A stretch of DNA of 46,425 nucleotides from JBKPNX01 sp046732855 (GCA_046732855.1 JBKPNX010000034.1:1-46425), one strand, 5' to 3'; numbered from the stretch's first letter, positions 35,384 through 44,421 are shown. Numbers and translations are program-made. The notes: generated by a model not told the origin, from the letters alone.

Positions 35384-37123
35384 TCAATATCCGAGCGTGA
35401 GCCCGCCGGGCGTGCGCAGGTCGGAGCTGCCGAACAGGCCTGTCTCGGTGACCAGGATCGACTGGGTTGAACCCATCGCGTCCTGCACGACCACCTTGTG
35501 CCCCATCTGCTCGAGCAGGCGGATGGTGTCCGGGCTGAGGCCCTCCTCGATGCGCAGTTCATCCGGCAGCCACTGGTGATGGATGCGCGGTGCGTACGTC
35601 GCCTCGGCGATGTTCATGCCGTGGTCGATCACGTTCATGAGGATCTGCAGGACCGTGGTGATGATGCGCGAGCCGCCGGGGCTGCCGGTCACCAGGAATG
35701 GTTTGCCCTCGCGCAGCACGATAGTCGGCGACATGGACGACAGCGGCCGTTTGTTCGGACCGACCGCGTTGGCGTCGCCGCCGATCAGGCCGTAGGCGTT
35801 CGGCACGCCGGCCTTCGCCGAGAAATCGTCGAGCTCGTTGTTGAGCAGGATGCCGGTGCCCTCGGCGACCAGCCCGGTGCCGTAGCTGAAGTTGAGCGTG
35901 TAGGTATTGGCGACCGCGTTGCCGGCGGCGTCCACGATCGAGAAATGGGTGGTATCCGGGCTTTCGTACGGTGCGAGGTCACCCGGTCTGATCTCGGCCG
36001 CGGGCCGGGCGCGGGCGGGGTCGATCAGGCTGCGCAGATGTGCGGCATACGCCTTCGCGGTGAGCGCCGCGACCGGCACGTCGACGACATCCGGATCGCC
36101 GAGATACTCGCTGCGGTCGGCATAGGCGAATTTCATCGCCTCGGCCATGAGGTGGATGGTCTTTGCGCCATTGTGGCCGAGAGAACCGATCGCGAATCCC
36201 TCGAGGGTGTTCAGGATCTGCACGATGTGCACGCCGCCGGAGCTCGGCGGCGGCATCGACACGACCTCGTAGCCGCGGTACTCGCCGCGCACCGGCTTGC
36301 GTATGACCGCCTCGTAGCTGCGCAGGTCGGCGACGGTCAGATTGCCGCCCGCGCGCGCGACCGCGGCGACGATTTTCTGGCCGATCGGCCCACGGTAGAG
36401 CGCGTCCGGGCCCTGTTCGGCGATCAGCCTGAGCGACGTGGCGAGATCGCGCTGGAGCAGGACATCGCCCGGCTGGTACGGCGCGCCGCCGACCTCATAG
36501 AAGATCCTGGCCGAGGACGGCCATCTGCGCAGCCGGTCGGCAGCCCCTTCGAGCGATGCGGCGAGATCCTCGCCCACGAGGATGCCTCGCTCCGCGAGCT
36601 CGATTGCCGGCGCGAGCGCTTGCGCCAGGCTGATCGTGCCGTAGCGCTCGAGCACCAGCGCCAGGCCGGCGACGGTACCAGGCACGCCCACGGCGAGGCC
36701 GCTGTCGCGCGACTTCTCGGGGTCCGCCTCGCCCTTCTTATTGAGGAACATGTCGCGAAAGGCGTTGCCGCCGGCCTTCTCGCGATAGTCGATCGCGACT
36801 CTGTCGCCGCTTGCGGCATCGTGCACCAGCATGAAGCCGCCGCCGCCGAGATTGCCGGCGCGCGGCAAGGTCACCGCGAGCGCGAAGCCGACGGTCACTG
36901 CGGCATCCACCGCATTGCCGCCGCGCTGCAACACCTCGACGCCGATCCGGGTCGCGGTCTCCTCCTGGGTCGCGACCATGCCATGCCGGCCGTGCACCGG
37001 GTGGATGCGATCGCGCGCGCTGTAGATCGCGTCCTGCTGTCCTTGGGCGGGAGCGCAGATCGGCGCGAGCGACAGGACAAGACCTGCAAGCCCGGCGCGC
37101 GCACCGGCTCCCAAAATCCTCAT
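35384..37123 (-). CDS. ggt: Gamma-glutamyltransferase (periplasmic)
   Basis: 579 residues. A signal peptide (MRILGAGARAGLAGLVLSLA, then PICAPAQG) leads to the mature enzyme with GMVATQEETATRIGVEVLQR and GGNAVDAAVTVGFALAV, and the autocleavage site PDTTHFSIVD. The first Thr of TTH is residue 391, the nucleophile and new N-terminus of the small subunit. Later SSMSPTIVLREGKPFLVTGS and PGGSRIITTV form the oxyanion/Gly-Gly region. It cleaves gamma-glutamyl compounds such as glutathione. The ATG at 37123 follows the chrA stop by 26 bases, so it is probably co-transcribed with chrB-chrA. Its link to chromate stress through glutathione is an inference. Confidence 0.94.
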   Translation of the reverse strand: MRILGAGARAGLAGLVLSLAPICAPAQGQQDAIYSARDRIHPVHGRHGMVATQEETATRIGVEVLQRGGNAVDAAVTVGFALAVTLPRAGNLGGGGFMLVHDAASGDRVAIDYREKAGGNAFRDMFLNKKGEADPEKSRDSGLAVGVPGTVAGLALVLERYGTISLAQALAPAIELAERGILVGEDLAASLEGAADRLRRWPSSARIFYEVGGAPYQPGDVLLQRDLATSLRLIAEQGPDALYRGPIGQKIVAAVARAGGNLTVADLRSYEAVIRKPVRGEYRGYEVVSMPPPSSGGVHIVQILNTLEGFAIGSLGHNGAKTIHLMAEAMKFAYADRSEYLGDPDVVDVPVAALTAKAYAAHLRSLIDPARARPAAEIRPGDLAPYESPDTTHFSIVDAAGNAVANTYTLNFSYGTGLVAEGTGILLNNELDDFSAKAGVPNAYGLIGGDANAVGPNKRPLSSMSPTIVLREGKPFLVTGSPGGSRIITTVLQILMNVIDHGMNIAEATYAPRIHHQWLPDELRIEEGLSPDTIRLLEQMGHKVVVQDAMGSTQSILVTETGLFGSSDLRTPGGLTLGY

Positions 37124-37149
37124 GACATGCTGCCTCTCGTTGCCTGGGG

Positions 37150-38586
37150 TCAGACCGAGCCGCCGAGCAGATGGTAAGCAACGCCGAGGCCGGCACAAGC
37201 GATGAGGGTCGCAATCATGCCCGCCTTGAAGCGGAACACCGCGAGCACGGCGCCCGCGGTCAGGACAAGCGAGGCGACACGCAGGCTGCTCGGCTCGGGC
37301 ACGTCCAGCGTGATGCCCAGCAGCCGGCTCTCGTTCACCTGAGCGAACAGCACGTGCAGCGCGAACCAGGTCGCGAGGTTGAGGATCACGCCAACCACCG
37401 CGGCGGTGATCGCGGCGAGCGCCCCGCCGAGCGCACGGTTGCCGCGCAGCGTTTCGAGGAACGGCGCGCCGAGAAAGATCCAGAGGAAGCAGGGCACAAA
37501 AGTCACCCAGGTGGTGAGAGCGCCGCCGAGCGTGCCGGCGACCATCGGAGGCAGTGTGCCCGGATCCCGAAAGGCGGCCATGAAGCCGACGAACTGCACG
37601 ACCATGATCAGCGGGCCGGGCGTGGTCTCGGCCAGGCCCAGGCCATCCAGCATCTCGCCGGGCTCAAGCCAGCCGTAGGTCTCGACCGCCTGCTGCGCGA
37701 CGTAGGCCAGCACGGCGTACGCGCCGCCGAAGGTGACCACGGCCATTTTGCTGAAGAACACCGCGATCCTGCTGAACACGTCGTCGCCGCCGAGCGTCAG
37801 CAGCAACGTCAGGACCGGGCCGAGCCACAGCAGCAGGCACATGCTTGCCACCCGCACCGACCAGAAAAGCGCCGGACGGGCATGCGCGGGCATGGTCTCG
37901 CCGAGCGCGGATTCGGCATCGCTGGTCGTGGCGTCGCCGGGACTTTGATGCCCCCCGCCCGCAGTGAAGGCAGGCAGCCCGGCCCGGGCGCCAGCGAGCC
38001 CGATCAGCCCCGCCGCTAGGATGATTAGTGGAAAGGGGGCGTTGAAGAAAAAGATGGCGACGAAGGCGGCAGCGGCGAGTGCGAGCATGGCCGCGTTCCG
38101 CAGCGCCCGGCGGCCGATGCGTACGACCGCCTCGAGCACGATCGCCAGCACCGCCGCCTTGAGCCCGAAGAACAGCGCCCCGACCATCGGGACCTCGCCC
38201 AGCCCGGCGTACAGCCAGCTTAGGACCATGATCGCGACAAAGCCGGGCAATACGAACAAGACGCCGGCGACCACGCCGCCCCAGGTCCGGTGCAGCAGCC
38301 AGCCGATGTACACTGCGAGCTGGGTCGCCTCCGGTCCCGGCAGCAGCATGCAGTAATTGAGCGCATGCAGGAAGCGGCCCTCGCCGATCCAGCGCTTCTC
38401 CTCGACCAGGATGCGGTGCATCACCGCGATCTGCCCGGCCGGCCCGCCGAAGCTGAGGGCGGCGATCTTCGCCCAGACCCGCACGGCCTCGCCGAGCGGG
38501 ATGGCATGACCAGGCGACGCTGAACGTTGCCTTTCCTGCAGCGTCGTCGTGTGATCCACTTTTGGCGTTCCCTGCTGCTCGTTCAC
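37150..38586 (-). CDS. chrA: Chromate efflux transporter ChrA
   Basis: 478 residues with two homologous halves, the layout of long-chain ChrA. The half-domain signatures are present: LSFGGPAGQIAVMHRILVEE then RWIGEGRFLHALNYCMLLPG in the N-half and FGGAYAVLAYVAQQAVETYG then LGLAETTPGPLIMVVQFVGF in the C-half. It exports chromate across the inner membrane. The start GTG (38586) overlaps the chrB stop (GTGA), so the two are translationally coupled. A hydrophilic linker between the halves (about residues 205-235) is rich in Gly, Ser and Asp. Confidence 0.95.
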   Translation of the reverse strand: MNEQQGTPKVDHTTTLQERQRSASPGHAIPLGEAVRVWAKIAALSFGGPAGQIAVMHRILVEEKRWIGEGRFLHALNYCMLLPGPEATQLAVYIGWLLHRTWGGVVAGVLFVLPGFVAIMVLSWLYAGLGEVPMVGALFFGLKAAVLAIVLEAVVRIGRRALRNAAMLALAAAAFVAIFFFNAPFPLIILAAGLIGLAGARAGLPAFTAGGGHQSPGDATTSDAESALGETMPAHARPALFWSVRVASMCLLLWLGPVLTLLLTLGGDDVFSRIAVFFSKMAVVTFGGAYAVLAYVAQQAVETYGWLEPGEMLDGLGLAETTPGPLIMVVQFVGFMAAFRDPGTLPPMVAGTLGGALTTWVTFVPCFLWIFLGAPFLETLRGNRALGGALAAITAAVVGVILNLATWFALHVLFAQVNESRLLGITLDVPEPSSLRVASLVLTAGAVLAVFRFKAGMIATLIACAGLGVAYHLLGGSV

Positions 38587-39572
38587 CCGCGCTTCTGGTT
38601 ACGCAGATACTGATACAGGTCGTCGAGAACCGCGGCGCCGCGGGTCAGGCGCTGCTCGTCATTCGGGTGCGCGAGCACGATACCTGCGATCAGTCCGGCG
38701 ATGCCAGGCGTCTCCTCCCGGCCGAACTTGGAGTCCTTTAGATCAACGTCGTGCACGATCTCGCCAATCGCCTGGAGCGCCGGGTCGTCCAGCTGGGCGC
38801 GGTCGAGCAGCACCTCGAAGGTGCACCGGTCGCCTACGTGGGTGAATTCCGCCTCGAACATGTCGAACCGGACCTCGTTGGGCTGCGGTGCATAGCCCTT
38901 GCTCAGTACGAACTTGAAGCTGGCCTCGGGGTCGATATACCTGCGCACGAGCCAGGCCGACGCGATCCGATCTACGTGCACGCCCTCCCGGGTCACCCAC
39001 GTCCGCCCTTGCAGCCTACCCAAGGCCTCGTCACCGCTCATGCCTGTCTCCCGACTGAGATCGAGCAGGGGCTCGGCCAACCGTGCTTCGATCGCCACGA
39101 GCGCAGCCTCGGCGGCTTGGCGGCCGTTGGCGCCGAAGAAGTCGATGTCGACGATTTGACCGAGTTGTCGGCGCAGACGGGCGAGCTGTCTTTGACCGTC
39201 GGCCCGCTTCTCCGGCAGCCCCATGAGCTCATCGGCGAGAGCCCCGGCTTCACGGGCGATGGCGTCGTACTCGGCATCGCGAGCCGCGTCGAACAGAGAC
39301 CGCACCTGCTGGTCGGAGAGCCCATCGATGAAGCGTGCTTCGCACAGCGTCGCTTCCCCGCCGCCCGCAACGATCTCCTGCACGAGCCAGCGGAAGTCTT
39401 CCTGGGTCTGGTCGTCGAACGGCAGGGTGTACACCGCGCCCTTCACCGCCACGGCTCCCATGGCCTGCAGCCGGCGCCAGATCTTGACGCGGAAATACGC
39501 CGGCTGCGGCGGCAGCTGATGGATCAGCAGCAGCCACGACGACGCTGACGTTGGGGATCTTCGTGTTTCCAT
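38583..39572 (-). CDS. chrB: Chromate resistance regulator ChrB
   Basis: 329 residues. The N-terminal part SSWLLLIHQLPPQPAYFRVK and WRRLQAMGAVAVKGAVYTLP is ChrB-typical, and the C-terminal ChrB domain shows GRTWVTREGVHVDRIASAWL and VRRYIDPEASFKFV then FDMFEAEFTHVGDRCTFEVL. Known ChrB proteins act as chromate-sensing regulators of chrA. The ATG at 39572 lies in the 18-bp palindrome at 39571-39588 and has no ribosome site upstream. A candidate minus-strand promoter (TTGCAA 39607-39602, 17-base spacer, TACATA 39584-39579) would start transcription at or next to this ATG, predicting a leaderless message. Confidence 0.92.
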   Translation of the reverse strand: METRRSPTSASSWLLLIHQLPPQPAYFRVKIWRRLQAMGAVAVKGAVYTLPFDDQTQEDFRWLVQEIVAGGGEATLCEARFIDGLSDQQVRSLFDAARDAEYDAIAREAGALADELMGLPEKRADGQRQLARLRRQLGQIVDIDFFGANGRQAAEAALVAIEARLAEPLLDLSRETGMSGDEALGRLQGRTWVTREGVHVDRIASAWLVRRYIDPEASFKFVLSKGYAPQPNEVRFDMFEAEFTHVGDRCTFEVLLDRAQLDDPALQAIGEIVHDVDLKDSKFGREETPGIAGLIAGIVLAHPNDEQRLTRGAAVLDDLYQYLRNQKRG

Positions 39573-39588
39573 GATACATATGTATCAT
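39571..39588. promoter_or_regulatory. Perfect palindrome holding both start codons and both -10 elements of chrB and the divergent gene
   Basis: ATGATACATATGTATCAT is a perfect 18-base palindrome. The minus-strand chrB ATG is at 39572-39570 and the plus-strand DUF1127 ATG at 39587-39589, so the two starts face outwards from it. Each strand contains TACATA (plus 39575-39580; minus 39584-39579) six bases before its ATG. The minus -35 would be TTGCAA (39602-39607) at 17 bases; the plus -35 would be TTGGGG (39551-39556) at 18 bases. A repressor, plausibly ChrB itself, binding here would shut both genes. Confidence 0.7.
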
Positions 39589-39952
39589 GGAGATATTGAC
39601 ATTGCAACGATCATATCTTAGACAGGGCATGATCCTTGGGGTGGAGGCCGGCGTGGAGCGAACTCTGACTTGCGCCCTCGCGAAGGCTCTCAGCACCGAG
39701 CGGATGAGGATTGCCTTGCTCGATATCCGACTGCGGCTCATCGCAGCGATCGCCGATGAGCTGCGCATCCGCCGGGACATGCGGCAGCTTACGGCGATGG
39801 ATGATTGCCGGCTCAAGGATATCGGCATGCGCCGCCGCGAGATCGAGCACTGCGTGCGGTACGGCAGAGACGAATCAGATGGCTGGCGGTCACTGATACC
39901 GGCGCCGTCTGCCGAGATCGTGAGGACGTCGACCGATCGGTCGTCGAGCTGA
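39587..39952 (+). CDS. DUF1127-domain protein
   Basis: Up to 121 residues from ATG 39587. The domain lies at about 60-95 (LRIRRDMRQLTAMDDCRLKD, then IGMRRREIEHCVR), an Arg-rich pattern of DUF1127 small proteins that are widespread in alphaproteobacteria and linked to RNA maturation and stress in some species. Another ATG (39629) gives a 107-residue form and could be used with a promoter TTGACA at 39596-39601; the leaderless start at 39587 is favoured by the symmetric palindrome. The residues before the domain are unusual for the family, which is often only about 45-70 residues long. Confidence 0.7.
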   Translation: MEILTLQRSYLRQGMILGVEAGVERTLTCALAKALSTERMRIALLDIRLRLIAAIADELRIRRDMRQLTAMDDCRLKDIGMRRREIEHCVRYGRDESDGWRSLIPAPSAEIVRTSTDRSSS

Positions 39953-40100
39953 ACTGGGACCGGCCGGTGGTCGTTATCGTATGCAGAGTGGGGAGTGACG
40001 GACCATCTGCGGGCGCGCGGTCTCGGGGCTGCTGGCTGCAGCATCGAAGTTTGACAGGCGTGGCGCTGGCGGTCGCTGATGCAAACGGAGGAAACAGGCG

Positions 40101-40667
40101 ATGAAGTGGGTCACGCGCGAACGTCCGAAGATCGACCGCATCGCCTGCCCCTGGCTGATCGCGCGGTTCATCGATCAGCAGCCGGAATTTCTGTACGTGC
40201 CGAGCGATCGGGTGCTGAAGGTCGCGCACGAGACCGGCGCGATTCCATACGACGTGCCGGACGTCGAGCTGTCCCATGTCGGCGAGCTGTGCAGCTTCGA
40301 CGCCTTTCTGCGCAAGTACGGGCTGGACGAGCCTGAGCTGAAGGACCTCGCGGTGATCGTTCGCGGCGCCGATACCCGCCGACTCGATCTGGCGCCGCAG
40401 GCGGCCGGGCTGCTTGCGCTCTCGCTCGGCCTGTCGGCCCTGTTCAAGGACGACCACGAGATGCTTCGTCACGGCATGGTCGTGTACGACGCGCTCTACG
40501 CCTGGCTGAAGGAGGCACGGGACGAGACCCACGGCTGGCCTCCGCAGGCCCAGGCCCCGCCGCCCGCCGACGCCCAGGTCAACGAGGCGTCGGAGGAGAG
40601 CTTTCCGGCAAGCGATCCGCCCTCATTCACGCCGGTCTCCGGCGCCGGGCGCCCGGAGCACGGCTGA
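40101..40667 (+). CDS. ChrB-domain chromate resistance protein with a short acidic C-terminal tail
   Basis: 188 residues: MKWVTRERPKIDRIACPWLI ARF-type start, FLYVPSDRVLKVAHETGAIP and DVELSHVGELCSFDAFLRKY, matching the stand-alone C-terminal ChrB domain. A GGAGGAAA ribosome site lies before the ATG. After about residue 140 the protein becomes Pro/Ala-rich and ends with NEASEESFPASDPPSF, a tail motif (EASEESFPASDPP) that I know as recurring in alphaproteobacterial stress proteins. Role in chromate resistance is inferred from the domain and from chrA/chrB upstream on the other strand. Confidence 0.88.
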   Translation: MKWVTRERPKIDRIACPWLIARFIDQQPEFLYVPSDRVLKVAHETGAIPYDVPDVELSHVGELCSFDAFLRKYGLDEPELKDLAVIVRGADTRRLDLAPQAAGLLALSLGLSALFKDDHEMLRHGMVVYDALYAWLKEARDETHGWPPQAQAPPPADAQVNEASEESFPASDPPSFTPVSGAGRPEHG

Positions 40668-40812
40668 GGCCGACCTGGGAGCGGGCGTGGGTCGTCACAT
40701 GGCCGTGACGCGCAGGAACTACCGATGCTTGCCGGCGTTCGGCCGCAGCACCCGCCGATCAGTCGCAGGCGCGGTAAAAGCATCGCAATCCAACCGGTGC
40801 AGGAGGACAGCC

Positions 40813-41700
40813 ATGCGAAAGCCCATTCGCCTGACTTTCGTAGTGTTCGCGGTCGGTCTCGCGAGCCCAGCGCTCGCCGACGAGACTGACTGGCAGGGAA
40901 TCGAAAAGGCGCTAGGCGTCCCCGGCTCCATCGAACCCGGTGACGTCTACAAGGTCAGCCTGCCGCGCAGCGATCTCAAGGTTACAGCCGATGGTGTACA
41001 GGTAAAGGCTGCCTTTGCACTCGGCTCCTGGCTCGCCTTCAAGAAAGCCGGCGAGGAGACGATGGTGATGGGGGATCTCGTGCTAACGGGGGACGAAGTC
41101 AATCCAGTCATCAGCAAGCTCGAGAAGAGCGGCATCCAGGTCACGGCCCTGCACCATCACTTGGACAATCTCAAGCCGGACATCCTGTTCATGCATGTCG
41201 GTGCCGAGGGTGATGCAGTTGAGCTCGCCGAGGCCCTGCATGCTGGCCTTGCAATGAGTAAGACGCCGCTCGCTAGGCCCTCCGCGAAGGCGGCGACGGA
41301 GAACTTGTCACTGGATACGGCTGATCTCGACCAGACCATGGGACGCCAGGGCAAAGCGAGCGGTGGTGTCTATCGCTTCACCGTTCCACGCGCCGAAGGA
41401 ATCACGCAGGCGGGAATGGAAATCCCGCCCGCCATGGGCACGGCGACCGCCATCAACTTCCAGCCGACCGGTGACAAGAAGGCCGCTATCACCGGGGACT
41501 TCGTGATGACGGCAAATGAGGTCAACCCGGTGATCAGAGTTCTGCAGGAACGGGGCATCCAGGTCACCGCGCTGCACAACCACATGCTCGAGGAGGAGCC
41601 GCGGCTCTTCTTCATGCACTTCTGGGCCAATGACGACGCGCAGAAGCTCGCTCGGGGTCTGCGCGCCGCGCTTGACCAGATGAACGTCACCAAGAGTTAG
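40813..41700 (+). CDS. DUF1259 (LppY/LpqO-type) secreted protein
   Basis: 295 residues from ATG 40813, preceded by GGAGGAC at a good distance; a longer frame upstream is not supported. Signal peptide MRKPIRLTFVVFAVGLASPA, then LADE. Two repeats of the domain follow: GDLVLTGDEVNPVISKLEKS with IQVTALHHHLDNLKPDILFM, and GDFVMTANEVNPVIRVLQER with IQVTALHNHMLEEEPRLFFM, each with HxH. DUF1259 genes accompany chromate-resistance genes in other proteobacteria. Function is unknown. Confidence 0.9.
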   Translation: MRKPIRLTFVVFAVGLASPALADETDWQGIEKALGVPGSIEPGDVYKVSLPRSDLKVTADGVQVKAAFALGSWLAFKKAGEETMVMGDLVLTGDEVNPVISKLEKSGIQVTALHHHLDNLKPDILFMHVGAEGDAVELAEALHAGLAMSKTPLARPSAKAATENLSLDTADLDQTMGRQGKASGGVYRFTVPRAEGITQAGMEIPPAMGTATAINFQPTGDKKAAITGDFVMTANEVNPVIRVLQERGIQVTALHNHMLEEEPRLFFMHFWANDDAQKLARGLRAALDQMNVTKS

Positions 41701-41794
41701 GGGCGAGGGGCGGCGGAGCGGGGGCGCCGGCAATTCGCGTCGGCTTCTCTGCCATCCGTTCTAGGAAGCGTCGCATGGTCCTGCGTAGACCACA

Positions 41795-42826
41795 ATGCGC
41801 GAGGCGAAGATGAACCGACTGGACCGCCGTCGTGAGCTGCTCGTCATGGCTGTTATGTTCACGGGGCTCCTGGGCGGAGGACTAGGGCCGTCCGCCGCCG
41901 GGGGGGCGCAGGCGCTCGTGCTGGAGCAGAAGATCCCTCTCGGCGAGGTTAGCGGACGCATCGATCATCTCGCGATTGACCCCTCCCGGAACCGGCTGTT
42001 CGTGGCCGAGCTCGGCAACAATAGCTTGGGCGTGGTCGATCTTGCCGCAGGCAAGCTCCTGCGCCGGATCGGCGAGCTCGATGAGCCGCAGGGCGTCGCC
42101 TACGATCCCACGACCGACACGGTCTACGTCGCCGACGGCGGCGATGGAGCGCTCCACCGCTTCAGGGGCACCGAACTCACGCCGCTCGACACGATCGAGC
42201 TTGGCGGCGATGCCGACAATGTCCGCCTCGAACCCGAGGCCGGCCGCGTCGTGGTCGGCTACGGCGACGGCGCTCTCGCCCTGATCGACGCGGCCTCCGG
42301 CAAGCCGACGACCGAGATCAGCCTGCCCGGCCATCCCGAGTCCTTTCAGCTCGAGCATGGCGGGCCGCGGATCTTCGTCAACGTGCCGGACGCGCATCAG
42401 ATCACCGTCGTCGACCGGTCCACCGGGCGGCAGGTAGCGAAGTGGGGCTTGGCCGATGCGGGAGCCAACTTCCCGATGGCGCTCGACGAGGCCGACGGAC
42501 GGCTCGCGGTCGTCTACCGCAAGCCCGCGCTACTTGCTGTATTCGACATGACCTCCGGGGCACCGGTGGCACGTCTGGCAGTCTGCGGTGACAGCGACGA
42601 CGTCTTTTTCGATGCCAAGCGCCAGCAGCTCTATCTCAGCTGTGGCGCGGGCTCTCTCGACGTAATCCAGAGGCATGGCGACACCTACCAAGAGCTCGCG
42701 CGCATCCCGACCGTCTCCGGTGCCCGTACCGCGTTGTTCGTTCCCGAGCGCGATCGCCTCTATCTCGCGGTCCGGGCCAGCGGCGGCGAGGGCGCAGCCG
42801 TGTGGGTCTACCGGCCCACGAGGTAG
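41795..42826 (+). CDS. Secreted beta-propeller protein (YncE/YVTN-like)
   Basis: 343 residues; the start may be ATG 41795 or 41810. An N-terminal hydrophobic segment (LLVMAVMFTGLLGGGLGPSA) is a signal peptide. The mature region has repeated propeller blades: IDPSRNRLFVAELGNNSLGV, YDPTTDTVYVADGGDGALHR, GGPRIFVNVPDAHQITVVD and FDAKRQQLYLSCGAGSLDVI, typical of YncE/YVTN-type seven-bladed propellers. Binding partner unknown. It lies between the DUF1259 gene and the OprB porin on the same strand. Confidence 0.85.
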   Translation: MREAKMNRLDRRRELLVMAVMFTGLLGGGLGPSAAGGAQALVLEQKIPLGEVSGRIDHLAIDPSRNRLFVAELGNNSLGVVDLAAGKLLRRIGELDEPQGVAYDPTTDTVYVADGGDGALHRFRGTELTPLDTIELGGDADNVRLEPEAGRVVVGYGDGALALIDAASGKPTTEISLPGHPESFQLEHGGPRIFVNVPDAHQITVVDRSTGRQVAKWGLADAGANFPMALDEADGRLAVVYRKPALLAVFDMTSGAPVARLAVCGDSDDVFFDAKRQQLYLSCGAGSLDVIQRHGDTYQELARIPTVSGARTALFVPERDRLYLAVRASGGEGAAVWVYRPTR

Positions 42827-42991
42827 CTGGGACCAAGCCGGCGCTGCTTGGGGAAAGCGATGGAGCGATTCCCAAGCGCGACACGGCTACGAAGGGCGAG
42901 CGCTTTGCGCACTGCAGTCTCATGACCAGCCGCGTCGATGGAGCTCGGGGCTGAGGCTCTAGGCGTGAAGATCGGGCGAGCCGGCGCCAGA

Positions 42992-44224
42992 ATGAACCGC
43001 TGTGCGGTCGCTGCGGCCGCAGTGCTGCTGCTTGAGCCGCCGGATGCCCAGGCGCAGGACTGGTCGTTGTTCGAGCAGGAAACTGCGACCGGCAATTGGG
43101 GTGGAGCGCGCCAACGGCTGGTCGAGGCGGGGGTCACGCCGCAAGCCAGCTACACGACCGATCTCCTGGCCAATCCGATCGGCGGAGCCAGGCAGGGCTT
43201 CGCCTACGCGGGCGATCTCGAAGCCTCGCTCGAGTTCGACCTGGAGAGACTGCTCGGCCTCAAGGGCTCGGGCGTCTTCATCGCCGCGTCCTGGGCGTCC
43301 GGTCGAGATCTCTCCGAGAGCAAGATCGGCAACTTGTTTACAGTCTCCCAGGTCTTCGAAGGACAGTCGGTCCGGCTGGCGCAAATGTACTTAAAGCAGG
43401 ACCTGCTCGAGGAGAGGCTGAGCCTGGCGATCGGTCGTCTCAGCACCGAAGAAGATTTCGCCACATCCGATCTCTTTGAGAATTACGTGAGCGCCGGGGT
43501 CAACGGCAACCCCTTCAGCCTGCCCCTCAACGCGCCGTCGTTCTCCACCGGTCCGGTCGCGTCCTGGGGCTTGCGGGCGATCGTCGAGCCCAGCGAGCGG
43601 GTGCGGCTGGCGGCAGGCGTGTACAATGCCGACCCGAAGGTCGGCGACGACGACCAAAACGGCGTCGACTTCGTACTCAATCCCGAGGACGGTGTGCTCG
43701 CGATTGCAGAAGCGGGTTACCGCCACGGCCACGAGGCTGGTGATACCGGGCTGCCGGGCAACGTGAAGATCGGCGGCTATTACGACAGCAGCGAGTTCGA
43801 GTCCTTCAGCGATCAGGGAGACGAGCGCAAGGGCAACTACGGCTTGTACGTGCTCCTCGAGCAGATGGCCTACCGTGAGGGCGGCCTGGGCAGCGAGCAA
43901 GGCTTGACGCCCTGGGTCGCGCTGACGTTTGCGCCGATCGACAGGGTCAATACCCTGCCGTTCTTCGCGGCGGGCGGGCTCGTCTACCAAGGGCTGTTCC
44001 GGGTCCGGGATGACGATACGACCAATCTCGGCGTGTACTACGGCCGATTCAGCGACGATCTGCCCGACCAGAGCTTCGAGACCGTTCTCGAGGTCAACCA
44101 CCGCTTTCAGCTGGCGCCGTGGCTCTACGTCACGCCCGACTTCCAGTGGGTCTTCCGGCCAAACGGCAGCGACGACGAGCCCGACGCGGCGGTGGTCGGC
44201 GGCGAGATCGGGATCGACTTCTAG
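42992..44224 (+). CDS. OprB-type carbohydrate-selective porin
   Basis: 410 residues from ATG 42992, chosen because a signal peptide (MNRCAVAAAAVLLLEPPDA, then QAQ) starts there. The mature sequence shows GNWGGARQRLVEAGVTPQAS then YTTDLLANPIGG, and ends with GGEIGIDF, an outer-membrane beta-strand terminus finishing in Phe. Blocks such as LEFDLERLLGLKGSGVFIAA and FYAAGG-like strands fit the OprB family. Expected role is outer-membrane passage of sugars or other small solutes. Clustering with metal-stress genes may be incidental. Confidence 0.88.
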   Translation: MNRCAVAAAAVLLLEPPDAQAQDWSLFEQETATGNWGGARQRLVEAGVTPQASYTTDLLANPIGGARQGFAYAGDLEASLEFDLERLLGLKGSGVFIAASWASGRDLSESKIGNLFTVSQVFEGQSVRLAQMYLKQDLLEERLSLAIGRLSTEEDFATSDLFENYVSAGVNGNPFSLPLNAPSFSTGPVASWGLRAIVEPSERVRLAAGVYNADPKVGDDDQNGVDFVLNPEDGVLAIAEAGYRHGHEAGDTGLPGNVKIGGYYDSSEFESFSDQGDERKGNYGLYVLLEQMAYREGGLGSEQGLTPWVALTFAPIDRVNTLPFFAAGGLVYQGLFRVRDDDTTNLGVYYGRFSDDLPDQSFETVLEVNHRFQLAPWLYVTPDFQWVFRPNGSDDEPDAAVVGGEIGIDF

Positions 44225-44421
44225 ACGGCCCCAGAGGTGGCGAGAACGGTTGTTCGCAGCGCTCAATATCCGGACCAACTACATCAATGTGGTCGCCGGG
44301 CCCGACATCGATTTTCCCCGTCGTCAACGTGAAGGCGGGCTAATTCCCGAGTTCAGACACCGCCGGCGGGCGGACATCGCGCGGGCGGTCGAATCGCTCA
44401 CCGCAATCGAGGACCACAGCC

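Noticed and set aside
35498..37177. 559-codon plus-strand frame
   Set aside because: Antisense to the gamma-glutamyltransferase gene with its T391 cleavage site; His/Arg-rich composition.
39596..39624. TTGACA-N17-TAGACA promoter for an internal start of the DUF1127 gene at 39629
   Set aside because: Possible, but -10 is poor and the distance to ATG is only about five bases; the palindrome-centred leaderless promoter explains both divergent starts more simply.
40687..40812. Upstream extension of the DUF1259 gene
   Set aside because: A strong ribosome site and signal peptide place the start at 40813.
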